From Monosporascus cannonballus (lineage: Eukaryota > Ascomycota > Sordariomycetes > Xylariales), in assembly GCA_004154925.1 (NCBI GenBank), contig QJNS01000020.1:62001-126000 (forward strand): 64,000 nt of DNA. Reading direction: 5' to 3'. Made by a program: the position numbers and the translations under genes. Positions 36,404-46,600 of the stretch are shown here, in pieces (positions within the stretch are counted from its first letter, which is position 1; each line of letters starts with the position of its first letter). The notes below the pieces were generated by a model. It searched no databases. It saw only the letters and a list, made by a program, of their open reading frames with translations, and had not been told where the DNA came from.

Positions 36404-39400
36404 TTAGCTCTTCGCTGACCTACCACCTAGCGCATCTTTCACAGCTTGTAGCCTACTCACGTCCACCTCGGGCAATTCTTGCTCACCTTTCTCCACTGGT
36501 GCGGGTAGAAATCCAACTGCCACTAGATACGCAAGGTACATGCCTATGGTGCCTATATCAACAACCAGCTGTCCACCGGGGGCGCCAGAGCTTGTTCTCT
36601 TGTCGTACAGCTCTAGAGCGGCTGTAGCTTGTGAATCGTCCATCTCCGGGGCGATGGTATTGGCAGGCAGGTCCCCCGTCACAAAGTGGAATAGTGGGAG
36701 CAAGGCATGCTCCTCGTTGGCCTCATCCTCTACGTACCCGACAACCTTGGCGCACCAGTCTCGGTACGGTACGAGAGGCGTACGGTATCCATAGAGCTCC
36801 ATAGCGCCAATCCAATCGTTGAGCTTCAGTCGCGGATGGCTGGTGACCTGGGCTACGCTGAGAGACTGCCCGGTCACGGTAGGAAGTAGCAATCCTGCGG
36901 CGACAACGATGCGGCTGACCTGCGAGACGGGTACTGCGTTGAGCGTGTTGGTGATGTCTGGGCGCGCTCTGACCTGCAGGCAGCCTTTCCATAACCGTAC
37001 CAGGAAGTCGTCGGTGACAGAGATGCCGGACACCGGGTCTCCAGTGATATACCCAGGCCGAACTATGGCTCCTGTAAGCCCTCTGGCCCCAGCGTTGCGA
37101 ATAAGGTATTCGCTGGCCCACTTGGACTGCCCATAGCCTGTCCCGAGGCCTTTACGGCTACCTTGAAGGTCGTCCGTCTCTAGCACACCGGTCTCGATAT
37201 CTCGCGATAGCTGTACGTAATGGTTGGTATCTAGAGTCGACGTAGAGCTGACAAAGCACAGTCGCTTGGGCTTCCCCTCAGCGCACAGCCGGATGCAGTC
37301 CAGAGTACTGATCACATTGGCCGCCCTCAGACTTGAGTATGGCAGCATCCAGTTGACGTGAGCGCCATTGTGAATAATGAGGTCTACAGAGTTGGAGAGG
37401 CGCTTCCAGGTGTCTTTGGAGACGCCGAGGGACGGCTTGGAGATGTCACCCACCACCGTCTCAATCATGGACGACCACTCCGGAGACCAGAGGCCGTAAG
37501 CCGCTGCCGTGGACTCTACGCGTGCGAGCCCTAGTGCTGCATCATCCGCGCGGACGTGCACAATGACACGTGCCTTTGCTGGGCCCTCGAGAAGTTCACG
37601 TAGGATGTACGACCCCAGGAAGCCAGTGGCGCCGGTCAGGAGCACAGTAGGTGGCGTCTCCGTGTAGTCCCAATCTGTCGGCGCCTGCGGGATGCAGTCT
37701 GGGAGCTGGGACAGCAGCTCCCAGGCGTCAGCCGCGTACGACTCATCCTCGGACTCTCCATCCCTAGGAAGAGGCATAGCGTCCAATCGCAGACCAATAG
37801 GATCCAGGGCTCTGTCAATCTCCAAGGCGAGGGTATGGAGAGTCGGGGACCGGAATATGACGCTAACTGGCAGGTCGATGTCCTTCCATTCGCTCCTGAG
37901 ACGGAAAAACATTTGCTGTGCGAGGATGGAGTGCCCACCCTCGTCGAAGAAGTTGGACTCCGGGACAAACATTCGTGCGGAGCGATTAGGGAGAACCGAA
38001 GCCCACACCGCGGCCAGTCTCTTCTGCGTATCAGTCATATTGGCGACGACTGACGAGGCTCTCCTTTTGGCGCACGAGAGAAGATCCACTGGGTCAGGGA
38101 AAGGGAGCGCCGGCTTGTCGATCTTGCCGTTCGGATTCAGTGGCATCCGGGCCAGGGGGATGAAAATGCTTGGGACGGCGTAGCTGGGAACCTTGGCTGC
38201 CAAGAACTTCTTGCAGTCGTCAGATAGCAGCTTGAACCGCCTGAGCATGCTGGCCATCGTTTCGGACGCAATCTCTTCCTCAATAACTTCTGGACCGTCT
38301 TCCGATTGGAGGTATTGGAACCACCGCCTTGTCTCGGGGACAAAGTACGTGACTAGAGTCTGCTCCTCGTTTTTGTCTCTCCGTATAACCGTAATGTTGT
38401 CGCGTACGTATGGGTGCTGGGACAAGGAGATGTCGATCTCGCTTAATTCTATCCGGAAACCTCGGATCTTAACTTGTGTATCGATTCGACCTGTGCACTC
38501 AACACTTCCATCCTCGCGCACCCGACCTAGATCACCAGTCCGGTATAGACGATCTCGCGGCCCCTTGTAATGACTAACAGAAGCGTCTTGGGGCTCAGAC
38601 TCTCGAATCCACTTGGCAGGATCGACGAACCAGTTAGACACAAATTTGGACCGGTTCAGTTCCATTGTTCTCTCGTCATCTCCACGATAACCTTCCGCAA
38701 GACCCGCGGCACGGATGAATAATTCACCAGTCTCGCCAACGCCGCAGAGTCTGTTCCTATCTTGACGGTCTACAACCAGCAGCTGAACATTCAACATGCC
38801 CCGGCCAACAGGGATGATGTCTGGCAATGAGTCGAGGAAATCCGGGTCCTCATCTTTGCTTGGAACCTCGAAGAAGGCGACGGCACGCTGCGACTCAGTT
38901 GTTCCAAATAGATTGATCACCCTTGTGTTGGGTGCAAGGTCGCAAAGCTTTCTGCAATCCTTCTTGGTTAAAAGATCGCCAACGAAAAAAGCCCTCCGAA
39001 GTGAGGAGAACTGAGTCGTAGCGCCGCCAATGAGAATCTGGCCAAGGGCAGGAGTAAGGTGAGTCGCTGTAGCCTTGTGCTCATTCATCCACTCAGCCAG
39101 CAGCCCGTATGTAATGACTTCAACTGGGGGGCAGACCAGCGTTCCACCCAGGAAGAGCGGAGTGAAAATGTCCCGCTGAATTGGATCATGTGCAATACCG
39201 GACAGCATTGTGAATCTGTCCGTCTCCGAAAGGCCAAACCTCTCTGCCATCCACGGCGTGTAGTAGGTCAGAGAGTAATGGCGTCCTTGTACGCCTTTCG
39301 GGATTCCTTGAGTGCCTGAGGTAAACGAAAGTGTCGGTATAGAATCGGGGCCAACAGTGACATCAGGATCGTGCTCTATGAGGGGTGCCTGGGCTGCGAG

Positions 39401-40011
39401 ACAGTCTTGACCATTGACAGTGCCTCCGGTCAGCTGCCCGTTGTTCGAAAGGTGCAGCGCTGGGACTGTGGCCTTGACGTCCAGATCGGTGGTGATGAAA
39501 TCGCTGACAAGACTGGGAAGATGACCAAACTCATCAATGGCTCGTTGGATGCAGATGAGAAACTGGGGTTGCGAAACACCCAACAGAACCTTCTGGCGCT
39601 CTGCAGGGTACTGTGGATCGAGGACACTGACGGTTGCGCCAGCCTTTAGAGCACCCATGTAGGCAACGACAAGGTCGACGCCTCGGTAGGCATAGATGAC
39701 GACGACATCGCCTACATTGCAGCCATGAGCGATGAGGTGATGTGCTAACTGGTTCGAGGCCTGGTTGATCTGGCGATATGTGAAGATGCGCTCGGGACTT
39801 CGTGAGCTCCGGGTCTCAATAACACATTGCCTATCAGGCACTCGCTTTGCATTGGCTGCGAATATGTCATGGATTGCTACAACGTTAAGTAAGTAAGAAA
39901 GTCGTTCAACGACGCTGGTCGTGCTTAGGCACAGCTTTATTGCTTACCTCCACGGAATGTGCCCCAATCCAAGTCACAAGTAGGATCGGGAATCAAGGAA
40001 TTCTGCTGCAT
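36404..40011 (-). CDS. LYS2: Alpha-aminoadipate reductase (L-aminoadipate-semialdehyde dehydrogenase), Lys2 type
   Basis: Reduces L-2-aminoadipate to its 6-semialdehyde with ATP and NADPH in fungal lysine synthesis; it must be phosphopantetheinylated by a Lys5-type enzyme. Coding exons 40,011-39,948 and 39,876-36,404 give 1,178 residues. Adenylation domain: LSFTSGTQGIPKG (204-216), NLFGTTESQ (343-351), YRTGDLGR (466-473), VKIRGFRIELSEID (490-503) and NPNGK with the catalytic Lys at 606. Carrier: FFDEGGHSIL with the pantetheine Ser at 671 (many homologs have Leu where this has Glu). Reductase: TGATGFLGSY (769-778) for NADPH and YGQSK (936-940). The start is the first in-frame ATG; exon 1 reads SLIPDPTCDLDWGTFRG and continues AIHDIF, the usual Lys2 sequence at this point. 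Yeast-type Lys2 has about 230-250 more N-terminal residues (a condensation-like region); these are not visible upstream. Shorter forms may be normal in some Sordariomycetes (from memory, unchecked). No RIP damage. Housekeeping gene or paralog not decided. Confidence 0.93.
39877..39947 (-). other. Intron in the Lys2-type gene
   Basis: 71 bp on the minus strand: donor GTAAGC, acceptor GTTGTAG, with a CTTAAC branch-like site close to the acceptor. Removing it joins GGA-G to CA-ATC and restores the conserved FRGAIHDIF sequence, so the splice is well supported. Confidence 0.9.
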
Positions 40012-40096
40012 ATTGAAGGAAGCCAATCGGCTTAGAATTCCTATACCATTGAAGAAGGAATGGGGTAATACGTTGGTGGGGAGGTTATGGGCTAAA

Positions 40097-40104
40097 GATA
40101 TATG
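40097..40104 (-). promoter_or_regulatory. TATA-like element upstream of the Lys2-type gene
   Basis: CATATATC on the minus strand, about 90 bp upstream of the ATG. Position is plausible for a core promoter; short AT motifs occur by chance, so support is moderate. Confidence 0.35.
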
Positions 40105-40129
40105 CAAAGAACTACCGAGAAAAAAAATC

Positions 40130-40136
40130 TGAGTCA
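40130..40136 (-). promoter_or_regulatory. TGACTCA site (Gcn4/CPC1-type general amino-acid control)
   Basis: Perfect TGACTCA palindrome 119 bp upstream of the ATG and about 30 bp upstream of the TATA-like element. This is the known binding site of the bZIP activator of amino-acid biosynthesis genes (Gcn4 in yeast, CPC1/CpcA in filamentous fungi). Regulation by it is inference. A second bZIP/CRE-like TGACGTAA lies at 40,160-40,167. Confidence 0.55.
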
Positions 40137-40690
40137 CCTCCGATGACCGGCTTATCACATGACGTAACCCTCTTCCTCTGGTACCTGAACTAGAGTTAAA
40201 GGCACCAAAGTTAAAGCACCAGACAGTCTGACCGCTGCGCGCACTTGTAACGCAGGGCGAAGACCGATGTACCCAGAGCCATCCATTGATCGTGCCGGGC
40301 CATTGTCATCGGCGACAACAACGAGAAGTTCTACACTAGAACACCGGCATAACTTGCTGGGTGTGATTAATCACTAGAGGTACTCACGCACTCATTCCTC
40401 CGCCCTACTCGCCCACCCTTGCTGGGTTGCTTCCTTGGGCGGGCATGATGCTTAGTAATGACCTTCTTTTATGACTTCATTCCTGTTTGTTTTCCGGCCT
40501 ACTTTTTCTCTCACCTAAACCACCACCCCACCCTACTATTCGTAGGTACCAAAGCAACGCACGCGACCATCCTCCTCAACCACCCTGCCCTTGAACGTAA
40601 GTCGTGTCTGTTTCGCGGCTTTACTTCCTTAAGGCTTTCGATTATAGAGAGCATTTGCTGACGTGTGCTGGCTTTGTTATATGCGTTGTT
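40137..40690. other. Upstream region of the Lys2-type gene; end of GC island
   Basis: Normal-GC sequence with no protein domain on either strand, in particular no Lys2 N-terminal region. It contains CT-rich stretches. A 67-codon plus-strand open stretch at 40,458-40,661 shows no known motif. Composition drops sharply to AT-rich at about 40,690. Confidence 0.55.
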
Positions 40691-42515
40691 AGTGACACCG
40701 GGAAATTTTGTAACCTTTAAATTTTCTTATAATTTCCAATAAATATCCTCAAGCAAATTAAATATAACGTATATTAATATATAATTTATTTCGCAAAACA
40801 ATAACAAAAACATTTAAATTTTCAAAATACCATTCAATAAAATTGTAAAATTCGTATAATTTAGATAAACTTTAACTTAATAGTTTAATATAAGCAAAGT
40901 TTTAAATCATCATTTTTTAGTTTTTTACTAACTCTTAATTCGTTCGCCGATAAATAATATAAATCGTTCGGTATTCGAGCTTATCGAAAGTACATAATTT
41001 ATAAGAGTTATAATTTTCGAAATGTTTTTAATAAAAATATTATTAAACGTTAAAAATTCTAATGTTGAAACAATATAATAAAAAATAGCAATATCGTCGT
41101 CGAAAAAGGGTATTATAATATTTAATTCTTAAACCTTACAGTTTAATTATAAATGTTATTATTTTTCGTAAGAAACTTTAATACATATTATTACTGTTTT
41201 TTTTAATTAATTATTTTCGGAATTTAATACCGAATTTTTTTTTTACATATTTGTTTAACTGTTATCGAAACCTAAATAAGTTAAATTTAGATTTAAAAAT
41301 ATAAATAAACTGAATAACCGTAATAACCAGTTTATCGTTATATAAGGTTATAATTATGTTTTTCATTTTTTAGGTTTTAATTTAAATAAACATGTTTTTA
41401 ATTAATTAAATACAATAAAATTAAAGGTAAAAACATGATACAAGTAAATCGAAAACTAATTTGAAATTTGCTCTTTTTTCTTCAAAAGAAATAAGCAATT
41501 ACGTATAAAATAATTACTATATAATGACCTTATAGATATTATATAAAAATAACACATAGAATATTTAGCGTTGTCTTACTGATACGCGCACTTTTTCAGC
41601 TTCTAATATTATCCTAAAAGCCGTTTATTCTAAATAGTATTTGTAGATTTTAATTTTAAAGTTTTGGTATATAAAATAATACCTATACTTTAAAATATCG
41701 TTTTAAATTTAGATAATGGTAATGATAATAAACTTTAAGAAGAAAAAAAATCGAATTAACTTTTTTTCTGCCTTATTTTCAATTTCGTATTTAGTTATTC
41801 GAACATTTTTAACGTTAAAAAATTCTTCTTTTTCTAGGATTCTACGTAATTAAAAAATAATATTTACTTTTAAAATGCTCGTTTTTTTATCACAGTTAAA
41901 ATATTTTATATTAACTTTGGTTTTTTTTAAAAAAAGAATTTACTCTTATTCTTTTTAATTCGGCTATGAAATATTTATTAAGGTTTCGTTGGCTAATTCT
42001 TTTTTTTCGAAATATCGAATAAAAAACAAATCGGTCGATAATAACAACCTGATCGGTATAGATTGTAAAAAAAACATTAATTTTAAGCTTTAAAGTGTTG
42101 TGAAAAGAATAAAATAATATATTTTAACAAGCTTTACATTACAGTTACACGATAAAATTTAGTTTTATACTTGAATAATAATTTAATTTAAAGATATAAG
42201 TAGAATTAGTACATAAAATAATATTTCTTCTATAAAATTCTAACTAATATTCGTTGAAAAAAAATGTTCATATTTATTAAAAATATAATTAATTCAGTTC
42301 GAAAAATTATCTCAAAGTTTTTGCAAATAATCTTTTACAAATAGTTCGAATTACAAAATATTCTATTACAAAAACAAAGGTTTTTATTTTTAAAAAATTC
42401 TTTTTACAATCTAACGCCGGTACGTAACGGTTAAACTTCGTCTCAAGGATCTTCGCTTTTCTAAGTAATCTAAGTGATTTAACTAAAATATACAAATTAT
42501 ATAAATCTACGATAT
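40691..42515 (-). repeat. Unidentified repeat R, copy 2 (interrupted by element D)
   Basis: Blocks at 41,620-41,670 and 42,320-42,370 match repeat copy 1 (814-862 and 1,600-1,645) in the same orientation. Reading frames are destroyed by stops. Gypsy element D inserted at 42,516; the sequence after D (49,363-49,699) may be its continuation but I could not align it with confidence. The part 40,691-41,600 holds nothing I can identify. Confidence 0.4.
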
Positions 42516-42886
42516 TGTGACGGCTAGGGGGTTTAATCAACTATTAAACCTTAGTCGTACGAGTTTATGTTGGCAGGAGTATCGTGGGACTTTGTAGTAA
42601 TGGATATAGTAAGTATTACGTTTCGTAATTCTAAAGGTGTTTTGGGTAACGAATTGTTATTGCAATCTGAAGTTATCTAAATTATGGAAATAATAAGCGT
42701 ATATACCTTTGTTAGATTAATTAGATCTTTATTGGATTTTGATATTGCCATAGATCTAATGTTATTGGATTTAGTTGGTTCTGTATGGATTTATTTGGAT
42801 ATTGTTGCCAAGAGAGATCCAAATTACGTGACCTTTCTGTATGGGTCCAACCGTTTTTGAGACCGATTTTGGGTTAGGTCGTAATG
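42516..42886 (-). repeat. 3' LTR of gypsy element D
   Basis: 371 bp, begins TGTGACGGCTAGGGGG and ends GGTCGTAATG. Direct repeat of 48,987-49,357; preceded by GATAT. Confidence 0.92.
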
Positions 42887-43199
42887 CGATTTCCTTTCTT
42901 CTAGGAATTTTGCCTTTAAAGATTTTTTTTCTCGGTAAGTTCTTATTTTTTATTATGGCAGGTTATGCCGTTAACCGTAAGCTTCGTAATTGTCCGAATT
43001 AATGAAAAAACATGGATTTTTTGGTTATTTAGATTATTAAATTTGATTTTGAAATTATACCGTATATATCTTATTTTGAAAATGGTATTAAATGTTCAAT
43101 AATTAATGAAATTCCTGGTTATAATGAATATATTAAGAACCGTTATCGTTATAATAATTCCGGCGTCCTAATTAATTCTTGATACCGTATTAAGGAGGA

Positions 43200-43620
43200 A
43201 AAAAATTATTTAAATTGCGAAAAAGCTGTTATTAAGAAAACGCTTTTGCGTTTTCAATAAGAAATAAAAGAAGATTTAGTACGTAAATAACGTAATATTA
43301 ACGAGACCATTAACTGTTTTTTTGGTTTTCGTCGCTAAAAGAAGTTTTTTTACGCCAAGGAGGTTAAAATTATTAGTTGCGGACTTTAATCGATAAATAA
43401 ACTGGATAAGCAGAAGCGTGCGGAAACCGAAGCTTTTTTTTTCTGTTCCGCTTATTGATCCCTTTAGTTGGTTTATTCCGGAGGACTTTAATTAGGGAAC
43501 TTTTTTTAGCGACCCCGTTATTGCTGGTAAAAGTTCTTTAATAGACGCTGGGGGCTAGTAATATTTTTCGCTGGTTCTCAGGTGTTTTCGGAATCCGGGT
43601 ATTTTTTTCCACTTAATTAG
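43200..43620 (+). pseudogene. Antisense ORF remnant in 3' end of element D
   Basis: Plus-strand frame (antisense to pol) reads, across several stops, CEKAVIKKTLLRFQ, EIKEDLVRK and RNINETINCFFGFRR, then KKFFYAKEVKIISCGL, SINKLDKQKRAETEA and a Ser/Phe/Gly-rich tail ending near 43,618. The order (Arg/Glu helix, RRQK-F-AK--K-I--GL-S-DELD, Gly/Ser-rich tail) is that of the antisense ORFs in A and C and lies at the same distance from the 3' LTR. The stops are all explicable as Gln, Arg or Trp codons changed by transitions. Function unknown. Confidence 0.5.
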
Positions 43621-46600
43621 GTACTGAGTAAGTCCGTTTTGTTTCTATATATCGAAAATCCTTTTTATTTCGTATACTTATTCGTTTTTTATTTCTATAT
43701 CGTTTTGTATCGTATGTACCTTAATTATATCCGTTATTATTTGAAATAAGAAATATAAAAAATTAAATAAAATTTAACTTTTAGTGGAAATTTTAATTAG
43801 TAATTGTTTTCTGAGGTTTTTTTTAATAATTTTATATAGGCCGACATATTTAAAATCGAGCTTTTTTGGTAGGTTCTTTTGTTTAAATATTTTTTATGAT
43901 AAAGAAAATTATTTCCCCTTTTTCGAAAATTAATCCTTTTAATTCTTTCTGATTATAATATTTGCTTATTTGATTTCGTACGAATTTTAATTTTAATTTT
44001 ATTTTCTGATATAAATATCGTAACTTTTTTAACGTAAGAATTATTTTGATATTAATTAAACCGTTATTACGTATTTCTCTGTGAATTTCTAGAATAAAAC
44101 CAAAATTTACATTTTTTAATATTATTTTGATATTTTTAAAGTAGTTTGTATTATAGGTTAATTATATAATTAATAATTTTTAACCCAGTTATTTTATTCG
44201 TAATTGATGTAATATTGTAAATAAGTTTTTAAGGCTTAGTTTGTTTTTTGTTTATTTATTTATTCAAGGTATAAAAATGCTGAATAATTTATAATTTAAA
44301 CCGGTTTATATTATTAAGCCTTGTTAAAATTTTGATGCAAATATTAATTTTTTATTTGAAATAATTTTTATTAGTAATCCGTATATATTAGAAATGTATT
44401 TAAAGAAAACATATGCCATTTATTCGGCGTTTGTATTTTCGTAATATGGTAAAAAATTAAAAAAAAACATCGTAAATCGGTGCACGATTACGAAAATACT
44501 ATCGTAATACATTTTTGTAACCGGATTTTCGAATATAAAAAGTTTGGTAATAAAGTCGAATATAACTAAATATTATAGTTATTTTGCAATTAGTAATAAC
44601 TGCAATTTTCCGTATGGCTTATATCTTTAAACCTTTGCTCTGGCGCAAATATTGTATTGCCGTATGATTTTTTGTACCGTTAATTTTATTTTAGGAAAGA
44701 AATATGTGCGTTAAAGCCGTTTTAGGGTTTTGTAGATCCTTGGATGTCCGTATAACTGATATTCGTATATATTTTATATTAGATCCTTTTGGTATTTTTT
44801 TGAAATTTGTATTTTATCCGTTTTTTGGTTTTCTGGAAAACCGTTATTATATTACTGGATTTTCTGGTACATATTAAAAGGTACTGCTCGAATTATCGTA
44901 ATCTGTCGTGGGCGTAAATATCCTTTTTTTAATAATATCAAAAATTATATAATTAATTTTGATTATTTTATTTTTCGAGTTCTAATTATTTATTTAGGGT
45001 ATTTGCTTTATTATTCTTTAAGCCTTTTTTATAAATAAAAACGAAATCGAAATTCGCTAATTTTTCTGCATAACGAAATTATTATTTTGTAAATTTTCTA
45101 GTCGTAGTAAATCGGATAAGATTTTGATAATCTGTGTAAACCTTAATCTGATGTAAATTTTCTTCTAGAAAATGGTTAAATTTTCGGAATACCATAATAA
45201 AATTGAGTTCTTTTTAATTTATACGAAAAAAATATAATAAGATATAATTTGCTTTAATTATTTCGTTATCCGATTATTACGTTTAACGCATAATTCAAAA
45301 TTTCGGTTTTCAACTCAACGGGACCGTTTAAGTCGTATATAATTAATATTAATTCGTTAATAATAAGATCTTTAATATTTTAAAATACCTTTCTCGTATT
45401 TAACGTTTATTTGAACTTTTTTTCTTTTTTTCATAAGATTCGTTAAAGGTATAGCGATTTTGTTAAAATTTCAAATAAACTTTTTGTAATAATTAGCGAA
45501 TCCAAAGAATACTTATATTTCCTTGACCGTTATTAGCGTTTGCGATTGTGTAATTACAGCGATTTTCTTGAGGTCCATTCTAATATATCCTGGGATAATA
45601 ATATGTCCCAGATATTTTATTTTCTGTGTATGAAATTGATTTTTTTCCGTATTAATAAATAGTTTTGGCTTTTATAAAGCTTAAATAGTTTTGGGTTTTA
45701 TAAAGCTTAAAAAGCTTTATAAATATGTTTTAGATATGTTTTGGTTTTTTGTTTTTAAAAAGATAAAAATATCGTCGAGATAATATACGAAAAAAAGATT
45801 GAGGCATTCCCGTAGCATATAATGTATTATCCGTTGAAGAATTACTGGTGCGTTCGTAATTTCTATTAGCGTAATTAAATATTTAAATAATCTGTATTTC
45901 GTTTTGAAGGTTATTTTCTATGTGTATTTTCTTTTAATCCTAATAAGGTTATATCCATCTTTAAGATCGAATATTATAAATTATTTGGTTCTGTAAAATT
46001 GGTTCTTTATTTCCGTAATTAGGGATAATGGTATTCGATTTTTAATAATAATATCGTTTAGTTGTCGATAGTTAACCATAAGTCGTAATTTTCTATTTTC
46101 TTTTGAGTACGAAAAATATCAGGTATTTTACTGGTAATTTCGAAGGTTAAATCCATTTTTTATAACCGATTTTCCAGGTATTCTTTAAGAGTACGTAATT
46201 CGTTTTCGTTAAGGTTGTAAATAAGGTAAAACTTCGTCGAAAATCCTTTTTTAAGGATTATTTCATAATTTTATTCGCTATATTTTAGTAATCTCGTATC
46301 AAGTTTTTTCTTGAAAAGCTGTTCGTATCTATGGTATTATGGTGGTATATTAGTTAGATTTTCTGATTTTTGGGGCTATTGTTTTAGATTGTTATTTAAT
46401 TGATTTAATTTCGTTCTGATAGTAATTACAATACGTCGTATTTTTTTGATACCCGTTTTTTTTATGTTTTATCCTTTTGGGTGGTAAGGCTTTTGTTATA
46501 TTCTTATATTTATATTCGTCGCCACTATCGATCGAAAATTAAGTTCTTAATTTTTTTTCTTTTGTTAATAAGGAGTGAAGTGAATTTTACCTAATTAATG

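Noticed and set aside
36404..39650. Many open frames of 60-160 codons opposite to or out of frame with the reductase
   Set aside because: Shadows of a strongly biased, well-supported coding frame.
39839..39841. GTG codon at the 5' end of the long Lys2-type open frame as translation start
   Set aside because: It lies in the middle of the conserved VPDRQC segment. The 71-bp intron and ATG at 40,011 restore the upstream conserved residues.
40458..40661. 67-codon plus-strand ORF upstream of the Lys2-type gene
   Set aside because: No motif, pyrimidine-rich composition, located in the likely promoter region; best seen as chance.
33705..40690. Bacterial horizontal transfer of the island
   Set aside because: The reductase has the fungal Lys2 domain order and sequence and a fungal-type intron; nothing points to bacteria.
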